Shown piece by piece: positions 1 through 8,794 of a DNA stretch of 32,049 nt. The translations under genes were made by a program, and so were the position numbers. The notes beneath the pieces are model-generated. The model did not search any database, was not told where the DNA came from, and saw only the letters and a list, made by a program, of their open reading frames with translations. Source of the DNA: Acidimicrobiia bacterium (GTDB lineage Bacteria > Actinomycetota > Acidimicrobiia > Acidimicrobiales > CATQHL01); the NCBI GenBank assembly GCA_009840735.1, contig VXNF01000046.1:1-32049 (forward strand), read 5' to 3'. Every line of letters starts with the position of its first letter. Position 1 is the first letter of the stretch.

Positions 1-233
1 CCGCCCCCCCCCGACGCCCCGACCCCCGACGCCTCAGCCGAAGGCGCCGGGGCGGGCCGACTGTCGCCGATGCGGGGCTTTCGTTGCGCGGGGGCACCGC
101 CGGCGCTCTCCGGGTCGCGGCGGCCCTCGGGGCCGCTCAGGCGACCGTTGTCGTCGCCGCCGGAGTGGCGGCGGCTCGTGGAATCAGAGCGGCTCTTGGC
201 GGATCCAGCGTCCGTCTGAGAGGACGATGACAT
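1..233 (-). CDS. N-terminal part of a probable Rne/Rng-family ribonuclease (runs off window)
   Basis: An open frame of 77 codons starts at ATG 233-231 and leaves the window without a stop. A purine-rich ribosome binding site (GAAGGGAA) lies about 7 nt upstream, inside the end of the preceding gene, so the start is well supported. The visible sequence (starts MSSSSQTDAGSAKSRSD) is low-complexity and rich in Ser, Gly, Arg, Pro and Ala, as in a disordered N-terminal extension; no catalytic domain is visible. The product name rests only on gene order: in Actinomycetota the TIGR03960 radical SAM and DUF2344 genes are commonly followed by an RNase E/G gene with such an extension. It overlaps no other gene; the DUF2344 stop lies 15 nt upstream of this start. 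That the frame is a gene is fairly safe, the name is inference. Confidence 0.55.
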   Translation of the reverse strand, partial: MSSSSQTDAGSAKSRSDSTSRRHSGGDDNGRLSGPEGRRDPESAGGAPAQRKPRIGDSRPAPAPSAEASGVGASGGG

Positions 234-248
234 TGCGTAGTTCCCTTC

Positions 249-1016
249 TCATAGCGCGCAGACCTTTTGCTGCGCGGCGGGAACGGCGCTGTCGGAGGCC
301 GTGGCGAGTAGGTCGCCGGCCGGCGCCAGTGCGCCAGCTTCGGGAGCAAGCGGCTCGTACCGTTCGCCGTCCCGCGTCATCCATTGATGCAACCGCCGGA
401 CGCGCTGAGCGGCCAGCGGGGGGGCGATGAGGCGCAGGAACTCTGCGGGCCGCACCGCCCGGGGTTTCGTGCCGAGTTCGGCAACGAGGACGCTTCCCGA
501 GAAGGCGTCCAGAATGTGCAACTCTCCGACGGCCGTGCGCACGTCGGAGACGGTCGTTCGCCCTTTGCGCTCGCGTTGCAGGGGAAGGCTCTCCGCGGAG
601 CGCACCGCTTCGACCCAAGCGGCGGCGGCCGAAAGGTCCGTCTCGGCCAGCGCGAACTCCCAGGTGCAGCTCGTGACCGCCTCTTGCAGCGACACGGCCC
701 CGGGGCGCAGCGGGCAGGCGTCGCTGGCGGCCATTCCGTCGGGCAGCACCGCGCTGAGCCGCTCGGGCATGCAGGCGGCCCAGGAGAACACCTCCTCGGG
801 CGAGACCCGCAGGTCCACGTCGAGGTACTCCGCGGTCGATTCCTGCCCGGTGGCGAGAGCCAGCCCGAAGGAGATTCTCGGCCGAGGGCTGAACCCCTGC
901 GAGTACGCCAAGGGCAGCTCCGCCCGTCGCAGGGCGCGTTCCCAGATCCGAGCGGCGTCGCGATGGCCGCAGAAGCGGATCTTGCCCTGCTTGGACCAGC
1001 GCAGACGGACCCTCAC
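249..1016 (-). CDS. TIGR03936/DUF2344 family radical SAM-associated protein
   Basis: The 255-residue product begins MRVRLRWSKQGKIRFCGHRD and continues with a LPLAYSQGFSPRPRISFGLAL stretch, both typical of the DUF2344 (TIGR03936) family. These proteins occur as a separate chain next to, or fused to the C-terminus of, a B12-binding radical SAM protein; the molecular role is not established, and some authors suspect RNA modification. The start is GTG 1016-1014, which overlaps the TGA stop of the upstream radical SAM gene by 4 nt (GTGA), so the two are probably translationally coupled and work together. The last part of the protein contains the ribosome binding site of the next gene. Family assignment is secure, function unknown. 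Confidence 0.9.
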   Translation of the reverse strand: MRVRLRWSKQGKIRFCGHRDAARIWERALRRAELPLAYSQGFSPRPRISFGLALATGQESTAEYLDVDLRVSPEEVFSWAACMPERLSAVLPDGMAASDACPLRPGAVSLQEAVTSCTWEFALAETDLSAAAAWVEAVRSAESLPLQRERKGRTTVSDVRTAVGELHILDAFSGSVLVAELGTKPRAVRPAEFLRLIAPPLAAQRVRRLHQWMTRDGERYEPLAPEAGALAPAGDLLATASDSAVPAAQQKVCAL

Positions 1017-2956
1017 GCCGCACCCGCCAGCGGACCGGTCCCCCGCAGCCGCACCGGCACAGGCGCCGACGAAGGCAGCAGACTCTGGCCGGTGCCCTGG
1101 CTGCCGCCCGCGGGAGGCAGCGCCGAGGCCACGACGTGCTCAATGCCGTAGCCCGTGCAGGCCCCGCAGTCGTAGCAGGGCGTCCAGCGGCAGTCCTCCA
1201 GGCCGGCGCCGGCGAGGGCGTCCTGGAAGTCCTGCCACAAGAAATCCTTGTGCAGACCGGCCGAGAGGTGGTCCCAAGGGAGCGCCTCGTCGCTGCGGCG
1301 ATGCCGGTAGGCGTAGTCCTCCACCGACAGGCCGCAGCGCTCCATGGCCTCCAGCCAGAGCGGGTAGTCGAGGTGCTCCGACCACTCCTGGAAGGTGCCG
1401 CCGCGACGCCAGACCTCCTCGATGACCGCCCCGAGACGGCGGTCTCCCCGGCTGGCCAGCCCCTCGACGAGCGTGGCCTCGGGGTCGTGCCAACGCACCT
1501 TCACGCTCCGGTCGGCGCGCAGGTCGTCGGTCAGCAGGGCGATCTTGCGGCGCAGCTCCTCGACGGTGTTCTGGCCGAACCACTGGAACGGCGTCTGCGG
1601 TTTCGGCACGAAGCCCCCCACCGACACCGTCACCGAGGCGCCGCGCACGTGGCGTCGCCCCACCTCCACGCAGCGGCGCGCCAGAGCGGCGATGCCCAGG
1701 ACGTCCTCGTCGGTCTCCGTCGGCAGCCCCACCAGGAAGTACAGCTTCACCCGGCGCCATCCCTGGGAGAAGGCACTCTCGACGGCCGCCTCAAGGTCCT
1801 CGCTGCTGATGAGCTTGTTGATCACCTGGCGCAGCCGCCACGACCCGGCCTCGGGGGCGAAGGTCAGGCCGGTGCGCCGCGCCCGCTGCAGCTCAGCGGC
1901 CAGACCCACGGTGAAGGCGTCGACGCGCAGGCTGGGCAACGACACCGACACGGCCGGGCAACCGGCACCGTCGTCTGCGGGCCCGACGACCTCCGCCACG
2001 AGGTCCTCGATGCCACTGAAGTCCGCGGTAGACAGCGAGGTGAGCGCCACCTCGTCGTAGCCGGTCCGCCGCAAGCCCTCGCTGACCATGGTGCGCACCT
2101 GATCAGCCGGTCGCTCGCGCACGGGCCGAGTGATCATGCCGGCCTGGCAGAATCGGCAGCCCCTCGTGCACCCCCGGAAGACCTCCACGTTGAGGCGGTC
2201 GTGGACGACCTCGGTGAGGGGGACCAGCTGCCGTTTCGGGTAGGGCCAGTCGCCGAGCGCGGCGATCGTGCGCTTCTCCACGGTCTCCGCCACGCCCGGC
2301 CAGCGCGGCGTCGCCGTCCCTCCGACGGTCACCTCGAAAGCTTCGGGCACGTAGACCCCTTCGAGGCGCGTCAAGCCCTCCAGCACGGCGCGCCTGCCCC
2401 CGGCGCGCCGGGCGGCGACGGTCTCGGTGATCTCCCCCACTGCCTCCTCGCCGTCGCCGAGCACGAAGAAGTCCACGAAATCCGCCAAGGGCTCGGGGTT
2501 GAAGGCGCAGTGACCACCCGCGCCGACCAGCAGGTCCCCGTCGTAGCGGTCCGCGGCGCGCACGGCCGCCCCGGCCAAGTCGATGAGGTTCAGCACGTTG
2601 GTGTAGACCAGCTCAGAGGACAGGTTGAAGGCCAGGATGTCGAACTCGCCAGCCGCCAGGTGGGTGTCCACCGAGAACAGCGGCAGGCCCCGCTGGCGCA
2701 TCAGAGCCTCCAGATCCCCCCAGGGGGCATAGGCCCGCTCGGCAGTGGCGTCGCTGCGCTCGTTGAGGATCTCATAAAGGATCTGCAGGCCCTGGTTGGG
2801 CAGACCCACCTCGTAGCTGTCGGGGTAGCAGAGGAGCCAAGCCACCTTCTCGGGGCCGTGCGCCGCCGGCCGCGCGCCCTCCTCGCCGCCGATGTAGCGC
2901 GCCGGACGCTGGACCTGATCTAACAGGGGCTCCAAGTCGGGCCAGATCGAACGCAC
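1013..2956 (-). CDS. TIGR03960-type B12-binding radical SAM protein
   Basis: The 647-residue product has an N-terminal B12-binding-like region (residues about 50-200) and a radical SAM domain with the iron-sulfur motif CxxxCxxC: Cys263, Cys267 and Cys270 in RGCTRGCRFCQAG. Near the C-terminus the sequence CYDCGACTGYGIEH resembles a further cysteine cluster. Length and order match TIGR03960, a family of unknown substrate that pairs with DUF2344. The start is GTG 2956-2954: a TAGCCT hexamer lies exactly 7 nt before it, the arrangement of a leaderless transcript, so this gene probably opens a new transcription unit after rodA (stop 44 nt upstream). It overlaps the DUF2344 start by 4 nt. Homologues are sometimes annotated as RNA-modifying enzymes; nothing here proves that. 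Confidence 0.92.
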   Translation of the reverse strand: MRSIWPDLEPLLDQVQRPARYIGGEEGARPAAHGPEKVAWLLCYPDSYEVGLPNQGLQILYEILNERSDATAERAYAPWGDLEALMRQRGLPLFSVDTHLAAGEFDILAFNLSSELVYTNVLNLIDLAGAAVRAADRYDGDLLVGAGGHCAFNPEPLADFVDFFVLGDGEEAVGEITETVAARRAGGRRAVLEGLTRLEGVYVPEAFEVTVGGTATPRWPGVAETVEKRTIAALGDWPYPKRQLVPLTEVVHDRLNVEVFRGCTRGCRFCQAGMITRPVRERPADQVRTMVSEGLRRTGYDEVALTSLSTADFSGIEDLVAEVVGPADDGAGCPAVSVSLPSLRVDAFTVGLAAELQRARRTGLTFAPEAGSWRLRQVINKLISSEDLEAAVESAFSQGWRRVKLYFLVGLPTETDEDVLGIAALARRCVEVGRRHVRGASVTVSVGGFVPKPQTPFQWFGQNTVEELRRKIALLTDDLRADRSVKVRWHDPEATLVEGLASRGDRRLGAVIEEVWRRGGTFQEWSEHLDYPLWLEAMERCGLSVEDYAYRHRRSDEALPWDHLSAGLHKDFLWQDFQDALAGAGLEDCRWTPCYDCGACTGYGIEHVVASALPPAGGSQGTGQSLLPSSAPVPVRLRGTGPLAGAA

Positions 2957-2963
2957 GCCTCTC

Positions 2964-2969
2964 AGGCTA
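2964..2969 (-). promoter_or_regulatory. -10 hexamer TAGCCT of a probable leaderless transcript
   Basis: TAGCCT on the minus strand is followed by 7 nt and then the GTG start of the radical SAM gene. The same CCGGTAGCCT string occurs before dapD. A TANNNT box 6-7 nt before the start codon is the known signature of leaderless mRNAs in Actinomycetota. No convincing -35 element was found. Confidence 0.55.
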
Positions 2970-2999
2970 CCGGCCTCGCCTTCCGGCGATGGTCACCGG

Positions 3000-4160
3000 T
3001 CAGCCGGCGCGCACTGCATGGCGGCGCATCGAGACGTTCAGCACCAAGCCCAGCGCCATCGTCGTGGTCAAGATCGAGGAGCCGCCGTAGGACAGCAGCG
3101 GCAGCGGGATGCCGATCACCGGCATGATGCCGGCGGCCATTCCCACCGTCTGGAACACCTGGAAGAGCACCATGCACAACACGCCTGTCGACAGCAGAGA
3201 GCCGAACAGGTCGCCGGCGACCCGCGCCGCCCGCCAGATCCGCCATAGCAGCACCGCCAGCAGCGCTAGCGCGGCCGCGCTGCCCAGGAAGCCCAGCTCC
3301 TCGCCCACGACGGTGAAGATGAAGTCGGTCTCCTGGGCGGGCACCAGGCCGCTGCGGGTCTGGGTGCCCTGCCCGTAGCCTTGCCCGGCCAGCCCTCCGT
3401 TGCCGATGGCGATCTGAGCCTGCTCGATGTTGAAGGTGTCCCCGGCGTCACCGGCCGGGTTCACGATCGAGTCGATGCGTTGTCGCTGGTAGTCCTCGAC
3501 GAGGCCCGAGTTCAACACCAGCGCCAGACCCACCAGGCCGAGGGCTGTCGCCACGGCGATGTGGCGTGCCTGCGCCCCTGCCACGAGCAGCACGCCCATG
3601 GCGATCACCGCGAACACGACCGCGGTGCCGGCGTCGGGCTCCAGCAGCACCAGCATGACCGGCAAGGCCACCAGTCCGAGCGCACCGACGAGTTGACCGA
3701 GCGTCAGCCGCCCGCCGAAGCGCGAGGCGTAGTGGGCCAGCACCACGATCATCGCCAGCTTGCCGAACTCCGCGGGCTGCACCTGGTAGCCGCCGACCAC
3801 GAACCAGGCGCGTGCGCCCTGGCGCACCGACCCGAGCGGCGTCACCACCAAGACGAGCACCAAGACGGTCACGCCGTACAGGGGCCAGACCAGCGAGCGG
3901 AACCGCCGATAGTCGACGCTGGCGACGACGGCGCCCAGCATTCCGCCCACGCTGGCGAAGAGCGACTGCCTGCGGAGATAGAAGTCGCTGTAGGCGTCGG
4001 GGTCGATGCCGCGGGTGGCGCTGTAGATCATGGCGATACCGAAGAGCGTCAGCGCGGTCGCGCTCAGGACCAGGACCAGGTCGGCATGCAGCCAAGGGGC
4101 CAGCGGGGGGACCCGCGGCAACAGGCGGCGCCTCGCGCGTGCCTCACCGGCGGTGCTCAT
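3000..4160 (-). CDS. rodA: RodA, SEDS peptidoglycan glycosyltransferase of cell elongation
   Basis: This 386-residue integral membrane protein belongs to the SEDS family (RodA/FtsW/SpoVE). RodA polymerises lipid II into glycan strands in the elongasome together with the class B PBP encoded just upstream. Diagnostic segments are AQIAIGNGGLAGQGYGQGTQ, the ETDFIFTVVGEELGF loop that carries the conserved catalytic Asp, and PVIGIPLPLLSYGGSS near the C-terminus. About ten hydrophobic helices are visible. The open frame extends upstream as a shadow of mrdA, but the first sensible start is ATG 4160-4158 (MSTAGEARARRR), which overlaps the mrdA TGA by 4 nt (ATGA). It is the last gene of the mreBCD-mrdA-rodA operon. 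The presence of mre genes beside it argues for RodA over FtsW. Confidence 0.95.
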   Translation of the reverse strand: MSTAGEARARRRLLPRVPPLAPWLHADLVLVLSATALTLFGIAMIYSATRGIDPDAYSDFYLRRQSLFASVGGMLGAVVASVDYRRFRSLVWPLYGVTVLVLVLVVTPLGSVRQGARAWFVVGGYQVQPAEFGKLAMIVVLAHYASRFGGRLTLGQLVGALGLVALPVMLVLLEPDAGTAVVFAVIAMGVLLVAGAQARHIAVATALGLVGLALVLNSGLVEDYQRQRIDSIVNPAGDAGDTFNIEQAQIAIGNGGLAGQGYGQGTQTRSGLVPAQETDFIFTVVGEELGFLGSAAALALLAVLLWRIWRAARVAGDLFGSLLSTGVLCMVLFQVFQTVGMAAGIMPVIGIPLPLLSYGGSSILTTTMALGLVLNVSMRRHAVRAG

Positions 4161-6247
4161 GACCCCTCCGACGGCGCTGCGGCGGCCAGGTCCTCGCGGG
4201 GCGTCTCCGCCGAGGCCTCGGGGATCCGGTCCAGGGCCACCGCCTCGAGGATGCGCCGCACCACCGGTGCCGCCGCCTCGCCGCCGAAGCCGGACTCTTC
4301 CAACAGCACCGTCACGAGGTAGCGCGGCTGGGGCAGCGGGCCGAACCCCACGAAGACCGCCGAGTCGGCCTTGCCCAAGACCTCCGCGGTGCCGGTCTTG
4401 CCCGCCACGGGCCACTGCGCGTGGGGGAAGCCGCTGAAGGCACCCTGGGCGGTGCCGATGCGCTCGTCGGTGCGCAGCGTGGTGGCGCCGCGCATGCCGT
4501 CGAGGATCGGCGCGTAGAGGTCCGCCGGCAGGTAGACGCGGGAGGCCAGGCGCGGGCGGATCTGGTTCACCCATTCGCCGCTGAGCGGATCCACCGTGCC
4601 GACCGCCACGTTGGGCAGATAGATCCGGCCGCCGCTGGCGAAGACCGCGAAGGAATTGGCCAGCTGCAGCGGGGTCACGCCCAGATCGCCTTGGCCGATG
4701 GAGATGTTGATGGTGTCGCCGGTGCGCCAATCGGGGTCGGGGAAGGCGTCGGGGTTGGCGTCGTGGCGGGCGCGCTTGATCTCGGCGTCGGGCACGACGC
4801 CGGCGTGCTCGAAGGGGAGCGCGATCCCGGTCGTCTTGCCGAACCCGAAGTCGCGGGCGGTCTGTTGGATCTGATCCTCGTCGTAGCCGGCGCGCCGCGA
4901 GAACTGCTCGGCCAGCTTGTAGAAGTACACGTCGCTGGAGACGGTGATGGCCATCCGCAAGTCGACGGGACCGTTGGGCGCCCGGTCGGGGTTCTCGAAC
5001 TCGCACTCGCCGATGCAGTCATCCAGCACGTGATAACCGGGGTCCTCGGTGGTCTGGGTGATGCCGAGGAAGCCGTCGGGTCCGAGCAGACCCGTCGACA
5101 GCGCCGCGTAGGAGGTGATCGGCTTCATCGTCGAGGCGGGCGCGTACACGCCCTGGATGGCGCGGTTGTTGAGGGGGGCGTGACTCGCCGGATGCACGAA
5201 GGTCTCGAACTCCTCTGCGCTGATGCCGCCGATGAACAGCCGCGGGTCGTAACCGGGGTGGCTGGCCATGGCCAGCACGTTGCCGTTGCGGGGATCCAGC
5301 ACGACCGCGGCGCCCGCCGGGGCGGCGAAGGTCACGAACGCCTCCTCCACCGACTCGTCCTGGCGTTCGCGGGCCTCCAGCAGGCCGCGCCGCAGCTCCT
5401 CCTCCACGAGTCGCTGCAAGTCGGCGTCGATCGTCAAGACGACGTCGGTTCCCGGCTGCGGCGCCCGGAAACCGCGCTCGCGGACCACGTTGCCGACGTT
5501 GTCGACCTCGATCTCCCGCCATCCGGGGGTGCCCCGCAGGACGTCCTCGAAGGCGAGTTCCACTCCTGACTTGCCGATCTCGTCCACGCTGCCGTAACGC
5601 TTCGGGTGGTTGCGGCGCGCCTCGAGCTCCTCGGCGGTGATGGTGTCTACGTAGCCGAGCACGTGCGCCGCCAGTTCGCCGTAGGGGTAGACGCGCCGGG
5701 CGCGCCGGACCACTTCGACGCCGGGGAACTCCTCGTTGCGCTCGGCCAGGAACACCTTGATCGAGTCCGACACGCCGACCGCAAGGGGGATCCGGTCGAA
5801 CGGCCCGTAGGCGGGATCGGCCATCGCCTCGGTCAGCTCCGTGGACTTGGTGAGCAGCCCCGAACGCGAGAGCTGGCGCGCCAGTTCCAGGGCCAGGCGC
5901 TGGCGCTGTGCGGTGCCGATCTGGTCGCGCAGGATGAAGGCGTCCATCGTGACGACGTTGACGATGCGGTTGCCGACCAGCTCGCGTCCCTGCACGTCGA
6001 AGATGCGGCCGCGGGGGGCGGGCTCGGGCACCGTGCGGATAATGTTGCCGGTGGCTTGGGCCACGAACTGCTCCGAGGTCACCACCTGCAGGTACCAGAG
6101 CCGCACCACCAGGGTCGCCAGCAGCGCCAGCCCGATCACCCCCAGGATGCTGAGCCGTAGCCGGCGCGAGTCGGATCGGCTGAGTCGACCCCTGCCGCCG
6201 GGCGCCTCGGAGGACCAACCCGCACCGGCGGGCGTTCCCAGGCTCAT
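4157..6247 (-). CDS. mrdA: Penicillin-binding protein 2 (class B transpeptidase of elongation)
   Basis: The 696-residue product has a short cytoplasmic N-terminus, one membrane helix (about residues 30-50), a PBP dimerisation domain (EPAPRGRIFDVQGRELV) and a transpeptidase domain. The three active-site motifs are visible: Ser372-T-M-Lys375 (YAPASTMKP), Ser437-Ser-Asp439 (the SxD variant often seen in PBP2 instead of SxN), and Lys617-Thr-Gly (AGKTGTAE). It cross-links glycan strands made by RodA. The frame stays open further upstream inside mreD, but ATG 6247-6245 (MSLGTPAGAG) overlaps the mreD TGA by 4 nt and is preferred. It also overlaps rodA by 4 nt. Position between mreD and rodA supports the elongation-specific PBP2 rather than the division-specific FtsI. 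Confidence 0.95.
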   Translation of the reverse strand: MSLGTPAGAGWSSEAPGGRGRLSRSDSRRLRLSILGVIGLALLATLVVRLWYLQVVTSEQFVAQATGNIIRTVPEPAPRGRIFDVQGRELVGNRIVNVVTMDAFILRDQIGTAQRQRLALELARQLSRSGLLTKSTELTEAMADPAYGPFDRIPLAVGVSDSIKVFLAERNEEFPGVEVVRRARRVYPYGELAAHVLGYVDTITAEELEARRNHPKRYGSVDEIGKSGVELAFEDVLRGTPGWREIEVDNVGNVVRERGFRAPQPGTDVVLTIDADLQRLVEEELRRGLLEARERQDESVEEAFVTFAAPAGAAVVLDPRNGNVLAMASHPGYDPRLFIGGISAEEFETFVHPASHAPLNNRAIQGVYAPASTMKPITSYAALSTGLLGPDGFLGITQTTEDPGYHVLDDCIGECEFENPDRAPNGPVDLRMAITVSSDVYFYKLAEQFSRRAGYDEDQIQQTARDFGFGKTTGIALPFEHAGVVPDAEIKRARHDANPDAFPDPDWRTGDTINISIGQGDLGVTPLQLANSFAVFASGGRIYLPNVAVGTVDPLSGEWVNQIRPRLASRVYLPADLYAPILDGMRGATTLRTDERIGTAQGAFSGFPHAQWPVAGKTGTAEVLGKADSAVFVGFGPLPQPRYLVTVLLEESGFGGEAAAPVVRRILEAVALDRIPEASAETPREDLAAAAPSEGS

Positions 6248-6798
6248 CGTCCGGGGCGGCGGTCCAGTGCGCGCCCCTGCGACAGCGCCCGGCGCGGGCG
6301 CGCCGCGCCGGTCAGAGCCCACCTCACCAACAGCAGCGCCGGCGCCGCCAGCAGCGCCGACCACAACGCCACGACGCCCAGGGTCAGGACGTACCGGTCA
6401 TCGAACAGGTGATCTTGGCCGACCACTTCACCGGCGAACACGTACAGCGACAAGCCCAGAGCCACGAAGGGCGGCACCAGCCACCACGCCCGCACCGTAT
6501 AGCCCGTCAGCAGGCCCGCCGCGGCAGCTCCGGCGGCGTACGCGAAGGCGGCCAGCCCCAACGGTGTGCCGGCGACCAGGTCGTACAGCAGACCAGCGAC
6601 GAAGCCGAACCGCAGACCGCGCCGCTGGCCTCCCACGAGGCCCCCCGCGACAGCCAGGACCAATAGCGGCTCGGGCGCTCGACCGGCTATGCGCAGGCCG
6701 TCGAGGAGCCCTGCTTGCAGCACGAACACCGAGAACAGCGCGAGGGCCGATCTGCTCTGAACTCTGATCGACTCGCCGTTCAGGGCAATGGGTCCCAT
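6244..6798 (-). CDS. mreD: MreD, rod shape-determining membrane protein
   Basis: This 184-residue, very hydrophobic protein has about five predicted membrane helices and the family pattern PEPLLVLAVAGGLVGGQRRG followed by GFVAGLLYDLVAGTPLGLAA. MreD is an inner-membrane partner of MreC and the elongation machinery. The gene lies between mreC and mrdA and is joined to both by minimal overlaps. ATG 6798-6796 shares one base with the mreC stop (TGATG); a GTG three bases earlier (6801-6799, GTGA overlap) is an equally possible start. No strong ribosome binding site is present, so translation is probably coupled to mreC. Sequence conservation in this family is low and the assignment leans on topology and context. 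Confidence 0.88.
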   Translation of the reverse strand: MGPIALNGESIRVQSRSALALFSVFVLQAGLLDGLRIAGRAPEPLLVLAVAGGLVGGQRRGLRFGFVAGLLYDLVAGTPLGLAAFAYAAGAAAAGLLTGYTVRAWWLVPPFVALGLSLYVFAGEVVGQDHLFDDRYVLTLGVVALWSALLAAPALLLVRWALTGAARPRRALSQGRALDRRPGR

Positions 6799-7622
6799 CA
6801 CAGGGCGCTGTCGTAGAGCAGGATGGTCAGGAAGTGCAGCGAGTCCAGGGAGGCCGCGGGCTGCACGAACAGCACCTGGTTGAGTCCCGGGTCAACCGCC
6901 ACCTCGGCCACCAGACCCACCGGGACATCCGGCGGGTAGACGCTGCGGTCGATCCCGCTGGTCGTGACGAGCATTCCCACATGCACCGAGGTGGCCAGCC
7001 CGACACCCTCACTCACGACCAGCGGCTGGCCGAGCCCGGTGCCCCGCGCCACGGCCACCGCGTCGGTACCCACGAGTCGAACCCCCAATTCGAATTCGGG
7101 GTCGCTGATGAGCCGCACCCGCGAGCGGCCGGGAGACACGTCGACCACCCGCCCCACCAGCCCGGCGCTGGTCACCGCCGGCATCCCGACCCGCACACCC
7201 GCCCCTGAACCCTTGTCCACATCCACGGTGAAGTCGGGGAAGTTGCCGATGTGCCGCACGACTCGCCCCGTGGTCGAGGGTATGTCAGCCACGTACCCGA
7301 TCCCCGTCTCAGCCAGAAGGGCCCGGAGGACCTCAGCGGCGCTGGCGTTGGCCAGGTCGCGGCCCCGCTCGACGTCGAGTTCGGCACGGAGACGCTCGTT
7401 ATCCGCCCGGAGGTCGTCATATTCCGTGACGGCCTCCCAGGCGTCCACCAGCGGGCGCCCGGCTCGCTGCGCGCCCGAGATCACCGGGTCTAGGACGCCC
7501 TCGACGGCACCCTTGGCGCGCTCGAATGGCTCGACGTTGCGCACGTCGAGGGTGACGAGCGTGACGGTGATGAGAACCAGGAGTACGAGCGTGAGACGGG
7601 ATCGGCCCCCGACGATGGCCAC
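6798..7622 (-). CDS. mreC: MreC, rod shape-determining periplasmic scaffold
   Basis: The 274-residue product starts with a short cytosolic tail and a membrane helix (about residues 9-26, LTLVLLVLITVTLVTL), then a coiled-coil stretch (about 65-95, YDDLRADNERLRAELD) and the beta-rich MreC core with VRHIGNFPDFTVDVDKGSGAGV and GMPAVTSAGLVGRVVDVSPG. MreC links MreB filaments in the cytoplasm to PBP2/RodA outside. The start is GTG 7622-7620; GGGGAG lies about 14 nt upstream, rather far, and no ATG competes nearby. The stop overlaps the mreD start. It follows mreB by 35 nt in the same operon. C-terminus ends in LHFLTILLYDSAL with no long extension. Confidence 0.94.
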   Translation of the reverse strand: MAIVGGRSRLTLVLLVLITVTLVTLDVRNVEPFERAKGAVEGVLDPVISGAQRAGRPLVDAWEAVTEYDDLRADNERLRAELDVERGRDLANASAAEVLRALLAETGIGYVADIPSTTGRVVRHIGNFPDFTVDVDKGSGAGVRVGMPAVTSAGLVGRVVDVSPGRSRVRLISDPEFELGVRLVGTDAVAVARGTGLGQPLVVSEGVGLATSVHVGMLVTTSGIDRSVYPPDVPVGLVAEVAVDPGLNQVLFVQPAASLDSLHFLTILLYDSAL

Positions 7623-7657
7623 GACTGCGGGGACCGCTCCCCTATTCGGTCGCCCAG

Positions 7658-8701
7658 CTAGTCAGCGACCGGCGAATGCAGCACGCCTCTCAGTGACTCG
7701 AACTCCTCGAGCGAGTGTCCCGACCCGTAAGCCACGACGTATTGGGGGTTCTTCACGCGGTTGACCTTGATCCCCGTCTCCGAGGCAAGCAGCTCGGCGA
7801 GGCCAAGGAGCCGCGAACCCCCGCCCGCGAGGTGAATCCCGGCCTCCATGATGTCTGCGGTGAGTTCGGGCGGCGCCGCGTCGAGCGTCGCCTGCACCCC
7901 GCCGATGATCTCATTGAGCGGCTCTTGAATCGCCGCGCGCAGCTCGGCGGTGCCGAGGCCGACACTCCGGGGCAGGCCGGAGACCAGGTCGCGTCCGGGA
8001 ACGGTCACGTTGATCTCCTCGTTCAGGGGCCAAGCCGAGGTGTACTTGACCTTCACCTGCTCAGTGGTCTGCTCGCCCAGACTGAGGCTGTACTCCTTGC
8101 GGATGTAGTCGCTGATTGTCTGATCGAAGTCGTCGCCGGCCACCCGCACCGAACGGCTCACCACGATCCCGCCGAGCGAGATGACGGCGATCTCGGTGGT
8201 CCCGCCGCCGACGTCCACGATCATGCTGCCCGCGGGTTGCTGGACGGCGATGCCTGCACCGATTGCGGCCGCCATCGGCTCCTCGATGATGAACACGGGC
8301 CGGCGGGCGCCGGCGTACTCGGCCACCTCCTGGACCGCTCGCTGCTCTACCGGAGTGATGCCCGAGGGCACGCAGATGACCACGCGCGGCTTGGCGAAGC
8401 GGTTGCTGTGAACCTGCTGGATGAAGTAGCGCAGCATCTTCTCGCAGACGCTGAAGTCGGCGATCACGCCTTCCTTCAGGGGGCGCACCGTGCGGATGTT
8501 GGCCGGCGTGCGACCGATCATCTCCTTGGCGTTGCGGCCCACCGCCAGCAGGCGATCGGTGCGGGCCTCCAGAGCCGCCACGCTGGGTTCCTCCAGCACG
8601 ATGCCCTCGCCGCGGACGTACACCATGGTCGTGGCGGTTCCCAGATCCACGGCGATGCCCCGGCCGACGGAGCCGCTGATTCTTTTTGACACTCGTGGCA
8701 T
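7658..8701 (-). CDS. mreB: MreB, actin-like rod shape protein
   Basis: The 347-residue product shows all actin-fold nucleotide motifs: phosphate 1 IAVDLGTATTMVYVRGEGIV, PSGITPVEQRAV, IIEEPMAAAIGAGIAV, phosphate 2 IVDVGGGTTEIAVISLGGIV, and the adenosine motif HLAGGGSRLLGLAELLA. MreB forms membrane-bound filaments that direct lateral wall synthesis. The frame stays open upstream through a tRNA gene, so that extension is rejected; ATG 8701-8699 (MPRVSKRISGSVG) puts the start where family members begin. No clear ribosome binding site is seen, and no TANNNT box sits at leaderless distance. It leads the operon mreBCD-mrdA-rodA. Presence of MreB is informative because many actinobacterial cocci and apical growers lack or repurpose it. 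Confidence 0.96.
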   Translation of the reverse strand: MPRVSKRISGSVGRGIAVDLGTATTMVYVRGEGIVLEEPSVAALEARTDRLLAVGRNAKEMIGRTPANIRTVRPLKEGVIADFSVCEKMLRYFIQQVHSNRFAKPRVVICVPSGITPVEQRAVQEVAEYAGARRPVFIIEEPMAAAIGAGIAVQQPAGSMIVDVGGGTTEIAVISLGGIVVSRSVRVAGDDFDQTISDYIRKEYSLSLGEQTTEQVKVKYTSAWPLNEEINVTVPGRDLVSGLPRSVGLGTAELRAAIQEPLNEIIGGVQATLDAAPPELTADIMEAGIHLAGGGSRLLGLAELLASETGIKVNRVKNPQYVVAYGSGHSLEEFESLRGVLHSPVAD

Positions 8702-8794
8702 GGTCGCTAGTCGAAATCCATTCGGAGCTTGTTGGAGCGTGCCCGCGGTTGTCGCCAGGATATTACCCCAGCGGGTTGCCCACAAATCGCAGGG

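Noticed and set aside
1136-2923. A 595-codon plus-strand ORF
   Set aside because: It is exactly antisense to the radical SAM gene and has no family motifs; long antisense frames are common in GC-rich DNA.
4161-5006. Longer rodA frame
   Set aside because: The extra part is a shifted-frame shadow of mrdA; ATG 4160 with ATGA overlap is clearly the start.
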